From: Catelliglobosispora koreensis DSM 44566
Lineage (GTDB): Bacteria > Actinomycetota > Actinomycetes > Mycobacteriales > Micromonosporaceae
Direction of reading: 5' to 3'
NCBI RefSeq assembly: GCF_000379685.1
Contig: NZ_KB903256.1
Coordinates: 1-64,000, forward strand
Length of the DNA: 64,000 bases
Made by a program: the position numbers and the translations under genes. Below the pieces are notes generated by a model. The model was not told where the DNA came from, ran no database searches, and worked only from the letters and a program-made list of their open reading frames with translations. This document shows, piece by piece, positions 50,769 to 58,314 of the stretch (the stretch's first letter is position 1; every line of letters begins with the position of its first letter).

Positions 50769-51611
50769 ATGTATCTCGTCGTAGGTGCCACTGCCCATTT
50801 CGGACGTCAAACGGCCGAGGAGCTGGCCGCTGCGGGAGCGCCAGTGCGGGCGCTGACTCGCAGTCCGGATACCGCCGGCCTCCCTATTGAAGTAGACGTC
50901 GTCCGGGGTGATTTGACCAAGCCCGAGACGCTACCGGCGGCGCTATCCGAAGTGGAGGCAGCCTTCCTGGTTCTGCAGTACGGGATGGATGTCGCTCCGC
51001 TACTCGCGGCTGCGGTCCAAGCCGGAGTGAAGCGGCTGGTGTTTCTTTCTTCGGGAGCCATCGTCCCCGGCGCAGAGCGGCAGTCCGACGTGATCGCTCA
51101 GTATCACCGTGATGTGGAGCAGGCCATCGAGGAATCCGGAATCGAATGGACGTTCCTGCGGTTGCTTTTCCCTGCTATCAACTCGCTGACTTTCGCCATG
51201 CAGCTCCAGGGCGGTGACGTCATTCGAGCGCCATTCACCGAGGCCGCTTTCAGCGCGGTGCACGAGCGTGATGTCGCAGAGGTTGCCGCGCGGATCCTGA
51301 CCGGTGGCGGGCACGCTGGGCGGGCCTACGACCTAACCGGTCCAGAATCACTGACCCAGGCTCAGCAGATCCGCATTCTCGGCGCGGCGATCGGGCGGCC
51401 ACTAACCGTTGAGGACCTCGATCCAGAGCCGGTGCTGCAGCAGATGAGCCAGTTCATGGACCCAGCGTTCCTATCGGCATTGTTCGATCTTATGGCGAAG
51501 GCGGCCGGCAAAACGGCGCCGGTCAACGATGTCATCGAGCAGATCACCGGGCATCCGGCACGCACCTACGCCCAGTGGGCCGCGGATCACCGGGCCGATT
51601 TCGGCGGCTGA
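50769..51611 (+). CDS. NmrA-like NAD(P)-binding protein
   Basis: 280 residues. The Rossmann motif MYLVVGATAHFGRQTAEEL has a G-x-x-x-x-x-G pattern slightly unlike classical ones. VDVVRGDLTKPETLPAAL and VKRLVFLSSGAIVPG follow, and there is no Tyr-x3-Lys pair. It resembles the protein at 41614-42465 in layout. GGAAAGG-like sequence precedes the ATG. It probably reduces small electrophiles or senses NAD(P)H, together with the epoxide hydrolase. Confidence 0.87.
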   Translation: MYLVVGATAHFGRQTAEELAAAGAPVRALTRSPDTAGLPIEVDVVRGDLTKPETLPAALSEVEAAFLVLQYGMDVAPLLAAAVQAGVKRLVFLSSGAIVPGAERQSDVIAQYHRDVEQAIEESGIEWTFLRLLFPAINSLTFAMQLQGGDVIRAPFTEAAFSAVHERDVAEVAARILTGGGHAGRAYDLTGPESLTQAQQIRILGAAIGRPLTVEDLDPEPVLQQMSQFMDPAFLSALFDLMAKAAGKTAPVNDVIEQITGHPARTYAQWAADHRADFGG

Positions 51612-51759
51612 TCGCAGGCAGGGGTTTGGTATGTAGATACGAGATTCGCCCTGGCTACGGGACCGGCGCCCAGTTAGCCAGGGCGCTTCGGGACGGCGCG
51701 TGGCTGAAGGCGATGTCTTCTGAAACGTACTACGCTGCCGGTCCGGACGCTGGCCCCTG

Positions 51760-51856
51760 ACGTCCCGGCAAATTCCCTCAGCCTCAAACCGGTCCAGCCA
51801 CGAATGCAAAGTCGGCCGAGCCACCCAACAGCCGCAGCGACCCGGGTCACCGTCAT
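51760..51856 (-). pseudogene. IS481-type transposase fragment
   Basis: The minus strand reads VTRVAAAVGW in one frame, then after a frame break ARPTLHSWLDRFEAEG. This is the N-terminal helix-turn-helix of IS481-type transposases (usually VSRPTLHxWLxRYEAEGL). The rest of the element is gone. The 51612-51885 gap holds nothing else that I recognise. Confidence 0.55.
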
Positions 51857-51885
51857 CTATTAGAGATCACCGCTAGAAAGCCCGC

Positions 51886-52428
51886 ATGCGTAAGCTGGGC
51901 AGGGCGCCAAAGCTTGCGGTTGTCGAGTTGAATTACGGCGTGGGAATGGCGAAAGCGAGACGCATCGCGCGGGCAGCGCACCGAGGACGGCTGTTCGGTG
52001 ATGGCCTTTTCCTCGACCATCTAGACCGGGTAGAGGCCCACGTTGGCACACTCACCCGCGACCCTGCAATTTGCCAGGCGGCGATGCTTTACACCGGGGT
52101 GCCGCCTTCCAGCCTCGCCCGCCAAGGCATCTCTCGGCGCGCAGTGTCCATTGTGGAGGCACTTCAGCCGGCGGAGTATCCAATGACGTTCGCCAAGCGC
52201 ATCCTGAACGTCCCTGGTGCTGGCATCGTCTGGTACGCCGTCCTCACCGACCTGAAACGTACTGGGCACAGAGACTATTCGTGGAGGCGCGAAGCACACG
52301 AGTACCTCGCAGATCAGCTGAGCCTCCCGCTAGGCCAGAATCCCGAGCTCACCGCTCCGCACCCTCCCGAAGTACGGGCTTGTCGCGCAGTGACTCTGCC
52401 CGGGCTTGACGTTGTGCCTTGTCTGTGA
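51886..52428 (+). CDS. HD-fold-like protein lacking the HD metal motif
   Basis: 180 residues; a second ATG at 51946 is also possible. The order of helices recalls small ppGpp-hydrolase/HD proteins: ARRIARAAHRGRLFGDGLFLDHLDRVEAHV corresponds to their first helices (given here in parts), then AAMLYTGVPPSSLARQGIS where AALLHD-x-V is expected, then VSIVEALQPAEYPMTFAKRIL, and IVWYAVLTDL at the place of the last metal Asp. His and Asp of the HD pair are replaced (YTG). If the comparison holds, it is a catalytically dead binder. Otherwise family unknown. The C-terminal 30 residues look unstructured. Confidence 0.5.
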   Translation: MRKLGRAPKLAVVELNYGVGMAKARRIARAAHRGRLFGDGLFLDHLDRVEAHVGTLTRDPAICQAAMLYTGVPPSSLARQGISRRAVSIVEALQPAEYPMTFAKRILNVPGAGIVWYAVLTDLKRTGHRDYSWRREAHEYLADQLSLPLGQNPELTAPHPPEVRACRAVTLPGLDVVPCL

Positions 52429-52509
52429 CCCATGGCGGTGGCTTGCATGGTGTCATGAAGAACTCAAGCTGGTTGTTTCGCTCCAGCGAGTGGGTTTCGG
52501 ATGTACTTC

Positions 52510-52815
52510 CTAACTTATGACGCGCGGCAGCACCAGTGCGAGTAATAGCAGCCAGGCGCTCGTCATCCAGGGGCGCGATACCTTGTGGTGTCTCAACAGT
52601 AGGCCCGAACTGATATAGAAGAGCACGGGGAGCATCGGTGCCGTGTAGATGAGGCAGCCGTAGAAAGCTGGGCACCCGATCGTGTGATCAAGCCATGGAT
52701 CCAGGACGTAGAGGATGAGGGGTCCACCTGCTATGAAGAAGATCATGTAGAGGCTGATGCCGGTAATGGCAGCGATTGCCAGGGTCCGCCATCTCTGCCT
52801 GTCGAGGAATCTCAT
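52510..52815 (-). CDS. Small membrane protein, unknown
   Basis: 101 residues from the ATG at 52815 (MRFLDRQRWRTLAIAA). Three hydrophobic segments lie at about 11-35, 50-70 and 82-98, and the first loop has PWLDHTIGCPAFYGC with two cysteines that could pair outside. A longer in-frame start at 52833 exists. No family recognised. Its neighbourhood is full of gene fragments. Confidence 0.55.
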   Translation of the reverse strand: MRFLDRQRWRTLAIAAITGISLYMIFFIAGGPLILYVLDPWLDHTIGCPAFYGCLIYTAPMLPVLFYISSGLLLRHHKVSRPWMTSAWLLLLALVLPRVIS

Positions 52816-52936
52816 TCGGCAACGATCACGCACGCTATCGGGGTGATGGCAGAGTGTGCATACTCAACTGGTTCTAAGTGTTCGTCGGTTCCCGGCGTGC
52901 CTCTTCGCACCTGAGCTGGAACGCGCAAGACATGGT

Positions 52937-53170
52937 TTACATATCAAAGACAGCACGCAGCTCAGCCTCAAGCATCTCAACTCTTTCCGGACTCAACACA
53001 CCATGCCGTTCAACGAAATAGGAATTGCCGATCTCACCGACGCGCGAAACCATCGCGATGCCGGCTGCCCGGCCGTCCTGATCGAACACTGTCGGCTCGA
53101 TGATCATTGAAGCCCGGACCTCTAACAGCGGTACGGCAAGAACGCCGTCGCGCTGCTCGGTCAGCGAGTG
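52937..53170 (-). pseudogene. C-terminal gene fragment, possibly PemK/MazF-like
   Basis: The frame is open from a stop near 53170 to the TAA at 52937. It reads DGVLAVPLLEVRASMIIEP, FDQDGRAAGIAMVSRVG, then YFVERHGVLSPERVEMLEAE and a short helix. An internal ATG at 53107 would give 56 residues. The terminal pattern G-x-L-S-P-E-R followed by a helix recalls the end of MazF/PemK toxins, but the N-terminal core is absent. The family call is weak. Confidence 0.4.
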
Positions 53171-53295
53171 TCGTCATCGGAACCGAGTAGCCGCACCGTT
53201 CGCAGGATGGTCCACATTGCACAGCCGTGCGCACCGGCAGGCATGGGCGAAGTCGCTGAACGTTTCTCCAACGTGATCGCGCGCGCTAGCGGCAA

Positions 53296-53514
53296 CGTGG
53301 TGAACCCAGCCGTGACTGCGCTGATGCAAGCCGCAGCTATCGCGACTGGAACATCGATCTGGCCTTGTGGGCTAACCCTGTCGGTACGGTCGCTGCATCG
53401 CTCACCGAGGAAGGCGCGCACCTCGTTCGGCGAACCTGGTCAGGCCGCAGCGAACAAGTTGGGATTGACTTGTACAGAGCGGCTTGCAGAAATCGGCGCC
53501 CTAACGCCCGATGA
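53296..53514 (+). pseudogene. Unrecognised coding fragment
   Basis: A frame with good codon bias reads SRSYRDWNIDLALWANPVG, then TVAASLTEEGAHLVRRTWSG and SEQVGIDLYRAA, and ends at a TGA at 53514. It has no start codon after the preceding in-frame stop. It is probably the C-terminal remnant of a lost gene. Between 53515 and 53746 I see nothing beyond the ribosome binding site of the next gene. Confidence 0.35.
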
Positions 53515-53746
53515 GCAGCCTGCCGTCTAACCCGTTCTGTCACACGGTGAGCCGGGAAAGGCACGCCGGTTCATTCGCGACATTGGTTTCGGTTGATGCT
53601 TGACACACTCCCTGTTATGAGGGAGCTGAGCAGGGGTATAAGGCTGTTTTGGTGGTGATCCCCCGACGGCCGGAGATGTTCCTGCGCTGGTCATCCGCGA
53701 CACCGGCCTTACCATCGGAGGATCCTGACCTGAAGGAGATCCGGCG

Positions 53747-54265
53747 ATGCTGAGCCGCGTCAATCGAGAGACCGTCGACCTGTCGTCCTATCCCGACCTG
53801 GTGGTGGTCTATCTGGGTATGCGCGTCAACCGGCTCTACGGCCTGCGTACTCTGCTGGCCCGCGGCCCGCGAATCGGCCGGTCCGACGACAAGCCGGAGG
53901 GGTTGCTCGCGCACGAGACGCTCCTCTGGTCGTTGTTCCCCATGCACCTCGGCATCCGCCAGTACTGGCGGGACCTGCCTGCGCTGCTGACCTGGGCCCG
54001 CTCCGAGCCGCACCGCGTGTGGTGGCGCGACTTCCTTCGCGACAGCGGCGGCACCGGCTTCTGGCACGAGACCTACCTGCTGCGCGGCGGCATGGAGGCG
54101 GTCTACGACGACATCCCGCAGCGCCGCGGCTTCGCATCCTTCGCCCCGGTGCACCCAGCCCGCGGCGCGATGTTCGGCACGGCCGCGCGGGTCGGCCGTC
54201 CGGAGGACGACCTCCCCCCGGTTGTCACCGAGGACGACCTCTACACCCCAGGGACCGGGCACTAG
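53747..54265 (+). CDS. DUF4188-type (monooxygenase family) protein
   Basis: 172 residues with AAGGAGA upstream of the ATG. DLVVVYLGMRVNRLYGLRTLL at the start, then ETLLWSLFPMHLGIRQYWRD and DSGGTGFWHETYLLRGGMEAVYDD, are the conserved blocks of the DUF4188 group, often labelled as monooxygenase-like and possibly of the ferredoxin-like dimeric alpha/beta barrel fold. GHETY-type His may bind a ligand. Codon bias is stronger (more GC-rich) than in the fragments around it, so it may be a separate arrival. Confidence 0.75.
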   Translation: MLSRVNRETVDLSSYPDLVVVYLGMRVNRLYGLRTLLARGPRIGRSDDKPEGLLAHETLLWSLFPMHLGIRQYWRDLPALLTWARSEPHRVWWRDFLRDSGGTGFWHETYLLRGGMEAVYDDIPQRRGFASFAPVHPARGAMFGTAARVGRPEDDLPPVVTEDDLYTPGTGH

Positions 54266-54344
54266 GTTCTGCCTCGTAGATCAAGGCCGTCGGGTACAGC
54301 GTCACAACCGGTTCGGTTAAGTGACATGGAACTGCCGGTAGACC

Positions 54345-54490
54345 AGATCGGTGGCCGGGTTCGCCATCTCGGGGCTGGTCCTCGATCCGGACGCCACCTT
54401 AGTGCTACGCCACTCCGTGAAGGAGCACGCGGCCAGGACATGGGAGAAGAACTTCGGATACCACCCCGTTGCTTTGCTTCGTCGAAGCTA
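54345..54490 (+). pseudogene. IS1380-type transposase fragment
   Basis: The frame reads FAISGLVLDPDATLVLRHS, then VKEHAARTWEKNFGYHP. This matches the DDE region around the first catalytic Asp of IS1380-family transposases (LDxDATLVxxHSxKExAAxTxKxxFGxHPL). The rest is missing and no terminal repeats are seen. Confidence 0.6.
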
Positions 54491-54544
54491 TCGGCGAAGC
54501 GCGTCCTCGTTTACGGGCGACGGCCCGGCCATTAGTCTCGCGGT

Positions 54545-55138
54545 GTGCCCGAGTTCAGCTGGCGACCGGCCAACGACGCGACGACTGAGGATGTCGAAGC
54601 CGTGTTCGACGCCGGCGGCGCCCGCAAGTGCCGCTGCCAGGCGCTCAAGGTCCCGGGCTGGATCTGGCGCGACACGACCCAGGAGCAGCGCGACGCCGCG
54701 CTCCTGGAGCAGGCCGGCTGCGGCACGAGCGGCCCCACTTCCGGCCTCGTCGGGTACGTCGACGGCGAGCCAGCCGGCTGGGTCGCCGTCGAGCCGCGTG
54801 AGAACTACCCGAGGATTTGGGCCCGGCAGAAAGCGTGGATGCGGATGGATCCCGACCTCGAGGGCGTCTGGTCGGTGACCTGCTTCGTCGTGCGTAAGGG
54901 TTTCCGTCGACAGGGACTGATGTACGAACTCGCCGCTGCGACGGTCGAGTACGGCAGGCAGGTCGGCGCTCGCCTCCTCGAGGGCTATCCCACTGAGCCG
55001 CCGCCGGGGAAAACCGTGATCTGGGACGAGGCCTCGGTCGGACTCCTCCAGGTTTTCCTCAACGCCGGCTACGAGGTCGAGGCGTCGCCTACCCTGCGCC
55101 GCAGGGTGGTGCGACACCGACTCGGCGCGTCGTCCTGA
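54545..55138 (+). CDS. GNAT-family N-acetyltransferase
   Basis: 197 residues from a GTG. The GNAT core has VGYVDGEPAGWVAVEPRENY, VTCFVVRKGFRRQGLMYELA (acetyl-CoA loop R-R-x-G-x-x) and a C-terminal GLLQVFLNAGYEVEA strand. An N-terminal Cys-containing segment (ARKCRCQ, GWIWRD) is typical of a GNAT subgroup found widely in actinobacteria. The substrate is unknown. An IS1380 remnant lies directly upstream. Confidence 0.88.
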   Translation: MPEFSWRPANDATTEDVEAVFDAGGARKCRCQALKVPGWIWRDTTQEQRDAALLEQAGCGTSGPTSGLVGYVDGEPAGWVAVEPRENYPRIWARQKAWMRMDPDLEGVWSVTCFVVRKGFRRQGLMYELAAATVEYGRQVGARLLEGYPTEPPPGKTVIWDEASVGLLQVFLNAGYEVEASPTLRRRVVRHRLGASS

Positions 55139-55245
55139 CAGTCGGTTCCGTCCAACCCAGACAGAGCAATTGACTAGGTCGAATTGGCGTTTCCATACGG
55201 GCATATGGGATATGGCCTTCGGTCCACTTAAATACTTCAAAGCTC

Positions 55246-55274
55246 AAACGCCCTGGATCTCTCCAGGGCGTTTT
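55246..55274 (+). terminator. Intrinsic terminator
   Basis: AAACGCCCTGGA, four bases, TCCAGGGCGTTTT: perfect 12-bp stem followed by Ts. It lies 108 bp after the GNAT stop. The rest of the 55139-55450 gap shows only the ribosome binding site of the protease gene (GGAGG near 55440). Confidence 0.85.
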
Positions 55275-55450
55275 CGCATTCCGCCTACTGGTCTTGTCTC
55301 ACGCCAGATCAGGTCCCGTGCCGGTGGACCCGCGGCGTCGGCAGCCGTTCAGTCGGACTCTGAGTCGAGGACCAGTAGGCATGCGGGGCTCTTGAGAGCG
55401 GAGCGCGCAGAAGTTAACCTCGACACATCAATACATGGATGGAGGTCAAT

Positions 55451-55999
55451 ATGTTACGTCGTCATCTTCTCCGCGCCGTTGCCGGTGCAGCCATCGCCCT
55501 GTCGGCGATCGTCTTCGCCCCGCCCGCCTCAGCCGTGGAAATCCAGGCCACGACGTTGTACTACGACGACAGCCGCGCCGCGGAGTTCAAGGCCGACGTC
55601 GCGCGTGGCATGGATGTCTGGAACGCAAGTGTCACCAACGTGCGCATCGTCAAGGCACCGGCCGGCGTTCGCGCCAACATTGTCGTGATCGCCGACGACG
55701 GCTGGCCGCGCGCCCAGCTTGGACCGGTCCGCCCGGGACGTCAGGTCGTCTGGTACTTCGGCCGCCAGGCCGTGCAGCAGGGCTACAACCGGGTGCGCAT
55801 CGCCGCACACGAAACTGGGCACAGCCTGGGACTGCCTGACATTAAGCCGGGGCCATGTTCTTCCCTGATGTCGGGGTCAACCGGAGGCGTCAGCTGCACC
55901 AACGCATACCCGAACGCGACTGAGCGGTCACGTGTCCAGAACAACTACGCGACACTGACCGCTGGCGTTTCCACCGGCACGACGTTCATAACTGACTGA
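55451..55999 (+). CDS. Snapalysin-type (M7) secreted zinc metalloprotease
   Basis: 182 residues from the ATG at 55451 with GGAGG upstream. The signal peptide (about 1-29, ending PPASA) is followed directly by the mature enzyme, without a long propeptide. The zinc motif HETGHSLGLPD (H-E-x-x-H-x-x-G-x-x-D) defines the snapalysin family of Streptomyces neutral proteases. A conserved SSLMSG Met-turn and two cysteines (CSS, SCT) follow. It is probably released to digest milk-type proteins or peptides. No LysR gene is beside it, unlike in Streptomyces. Confidence 0.93.
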   Translation: MLRRHLLRAVAGAAIALSAIVFAPPASAVEIQATTLYYDDSRAAEFKADVARGMDVWNASVTNVRIVKAPAGVRANIVVIADDGWPRAQLGPVRPGRQVVWYFGRQAVQQGYNRVRIAAHETGHSLGLPDIKPGPCSSLMSGSTGGVSCTNAYPNATERSRVQNNYATLTAGVSTGTTFITD

Positions 56000-56011
56000 T
56001 CGATCGGTCAT

Positions 56012-56046
56012 CCGCGAGAGGAGTCCAATCTGGACCTCTCTCGCGG
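56012..56046 (+). terminator. Terminator after the protease gene
   Basis: CCGCGAGAGGAGTCCA pairs with TGGACCTCTCTCGCGG, with two mismatches and a three-base loop, followed by GGTCTTTGC. It starts 12 bp after the snapalysin stop. Confidence 0.75.
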
Positions 56047-56113
56047 GGTCTTTGCAACCAGGTCACCAATGCCTGAAGATAACGCCGGGCCAGCGAGCGG
56101 TCCGCAAGGTGAC

Positions 56114-57028
56114 CTATCGAGCTGCGGACTGGTGTAGCCATCCGGTGTACAGCCACTCGATGAGGTCATCGGAAGCCAGTTCGGCCAGCCGGTTTCGGAA
56201 GCGAGCCTGGTCGTCCGGGCTGAGGATGGTTTTCCACTGACCGCTGGTGCCGGTGTGGAAGAAGGCACGGTTATCGCGCCATAGTCCACTGTCGACGCCG
56301 GGGGCGAGTTCATCGGCCCGTTCGCGTGCCTTGTCGAAGGTGGCCGCGGCGGCAAGCTCCTCGATCCGGCCGGCGGGCAGGTCGATGTCTAGCGCCTCGG
56401 CCAGGCGCTTGAGCTGGCCGGGCAGGTCGGTCAGCAGGTCGTGATAGTGGCAGAGCACGACCTGTGGCTCGTTTCGCCTGTCCCAGAATGTTTGCAGGTG
56501 CTGGATCATGTTGGCCAGGCTCCCGACTCCAGTCGGGCCATTCACGAACTCGCGCTCGGCCCACAGCCAGAAGCGGTCCCGCAGGTCTTCGGGCGGCGGC
56601 GGCATTGCGCTGCGATCGATGCTCTTCTTGACCGTTAGCGTTGCCCTGGTTTCGTCGCTGATGTTGGCGAGGGCGTGGTCGAAGGAGATTCCGACATCGC
56701 GCGGGTCGCGCCCGGCGCAAAGATAGGTTACGCCGTCGACGAACGGGAGACCGTCTAGCGGGGTGTGGGTCTTGATGAAACGCCGATGCTGTTGTGCCTC
56801 TAGGGCCGCGAGCGTCTCGGCGAAGTCATAGGTGATGTTGTCAAGCCAGGGCGAGATCTCGGTCAGCCGGCGGGGGAACCGGGTGGAGTTGAAGACCAGC
56901 AAGGCACATAGCAACTGCATCCAGCTTGTGCCGCATTTGGCCGGCGGGCTTATCACCACGTCTCCGGCGCGGAACGGGAACCCGGTCCACAATGCACTGT
57001 CTGACATCATCATCTGGTACCGCTGCAC
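56114..57028 (-). CDS. Sulfotransferase
   Basis: 304 residues from a GTG at 57028 (VQRYQMMMSDSALW); a longer TTG start at 57112 is unlikely. The 5'-phosphosulfate loop is SPPAKCGTSWMQ near residue 30, and the 3'-phosphate motif is YLCAGRDPRDVGISFDH. FIKTHTPLDGLPF holds the catalytic His region, and GQWKTIL is the C-terminal PAPS-binding block. It transfers sulfate from PAPS to a hydroxyl on an unknown small molecule. No PAPS synthesis gene is near. Confidence 0.9.
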   Translation of the reverse strand: MQRYQMMMSDSALWTGFPFRAGDVVISPPAKCGTSWMQLLCALLVFNSTRFPRRLTEISPWLDNITYDFAETLAALEAQQHRRFIKTHTPLDGLPFVDGVTYLCAGRDPRDVGISFDHALANISDETRATLTVKKSIDRSAMPPPPEDLRDRFWLWAEREFVNGPTGVGSLANMIQHLQTFWDRRNEPQVVLCHYHDLLTDLPGQLKRLAEALDIDLPAGRIEELAAAATFDKARERADELAPGVDSGLWRDNRAFFHTGTSGQWKTILSPDDQARFRNRLAELASDDLIEWLYTGWLHQSAAR

Positions 57029-57172
57029 GCCGCCCAGTGTATCGACAGACGACGTTGTTCGGCGTGGACCCGAGCCCAGTCTGACTTTGTGCCTCAGCTC
57101 CTGGGCACCCAATGGCGTGAGCTAGTGGCGATCACCCTTGGCGCGTAACAGCCGTCAGGCCAACACATGCAA

Positions 57173-57198
57173 GAAGCCGCACCTGATGGTGCGGCTTC
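57173..57198 (-). terminator. Intrinsic terminator for the secreted protein gene
   Basis: GAAGCCGCACC, four bases, GGTGCGGCTTC: perfect 11-bp stem, 25 bp after the stop of the minus-strand gene at 57223. On the minus strand it is followed by TTGC rather than a long T-run. Confidence 0.75.
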
Positions 57199-57222
57199 GA
57201 AACAGGACATCCCATACGTGTG

Positions 57223-57984
57223 CTAGTTGTGGAACCGGCCTGCGCGGGTGTAACCCCAGCCGGCGTCCACGCGGACGTAACGCCAGCGCAGGACTGAGCC
57301 TTTCTCCTTGGCCTGCCAGTGATTCGGGGTGACCACGGAATCCCAGTGCTTGTAGTAAACGCCGTCGATGACGCTGTACCAATAGATGCGGTGACGAACG
57401 TTTGCGGGGCCACAGTTGACGATCAGGCTGTCCGCGAACTCCCTCATGCCCCCGAAGTCCGATGCCTCGAAGTTCTTCGCGGCGTGGAACTGGCTATCCG
57501 GGTCGGGCGATCCCGCCGGGTCGTACCACTGAACCCAGTCGTAGTGCTGGTAGTAGCAGCTGACAGCGGCCACCGATACGTTCGGTGCGGTGAGGCCGGT
57601 AGCGTAGACCGGGCTGGTAGTGATCCGCCGGTAAGCCAAATCGGCTGGAACGGGTTTCCCTGACGGGTGAGAGTCGACGATCAGCTTGGGCACCGCGACT
57701 GTCCGCGGCGTGATGGTGAGATAAGCCTCCAGGTAGCTTCGCTCCTCCTTTTCATTGAGCACAGGCTGGTTCCTGCCGACCTCGCCGTCCTGAGAGAGCC
57801 CGTAGTCACGCGACTTCTCGTCGATGGTGAAACTCACCGATACCCCGTTGGTGTAGCCAAGTTTGGCTAGAACAATCTCCCGGTCGACCGGTTCCGCTAC
57901 CGCCGCTATCGCCGGTGCGGAGACTGACAATGTGGACAGTGCCAGGACACTGACCAACGGCAGAAGGGCTGCCTTGATTCGCAT
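57223..57984 (-). CDS. Secreted protein of unknown function
   Basis: 253 residues from the ATG at 57984 with GAAGGAG upstream. The signal peptide is MRIKAALLPLVSVLALSTLS up to SAPAIAA. The mature part has FTIDEKSRDYGLSQDGEVG, a Tyr/Trp-rich middle (SCYYQHYDWVQWYDP) and two cysteines that may pair (SCYY, NCGP). The end resembles beta-sheet with WRYVRVDAGWGY. No family recognised. It has its own terminator. Confidence 0.7.
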   Translation of the reverse strand: MRIKAALLPLVSVLALSTLSVSAPAIAAVAEPVDREIVLAKLGYTNGVSVSFTIDEKSRDYGLSQDGEVGRNQPVLNEKEERSYLEAYLTITPRTVAVPKLIVDSHPSGKPVPADLAYRRITTSPVYATGLTAPNVSVAAVSCYYQHYDWVQWYDPAGSPDPDSQFHAAKNFEASDFGGMREFADSLIVNCGPANVRHRIYWYSVIDGVYYKHWDSVVTPNHWQAKEKGSVLRWRYVRVDAGWGYTRAGRFHN

Positions 57985-58314
57985 GCTGACTCCTTCGCGT
58001 TCGGGCCGGCCGTGTGCCGCCCACAAGGTAGGAGCAGGGAAGCAGGCGAGGGACAACAACTTTTCGCCAGAGTTTTCTCAGGGACCGGCCGCTCGACTGT
58101 GGGACGCCTGAACTCAACCAGGCCTCGTCGGGCAATCGAGCTGACCTGCACTAGCGCCTTCGAGCAAGGACACCGCCCGGCGCCGCGACTACACGACACT
58201 CGGGCCGTTCCTGTTCGACCGCGAACAATATGACTCGGCGCTCGTGCCCCTCTGCGCCGAAATCACGACCACCAAGGAATAGGCGGCCTTCATCCTAGAG
58301 CGGACTCGCGAGCG
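57985..58314. other. Intergenic region without recognised genes
   Basis: Only a short plus-strand run, DYTTLGPFLFDREQYDSALV, ending in a TAG near 58280, looks coding-like, and it has no start. It may be a gene remnant. No tRNA, strong hairpin or operator is visible. Confidence 0.4.
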
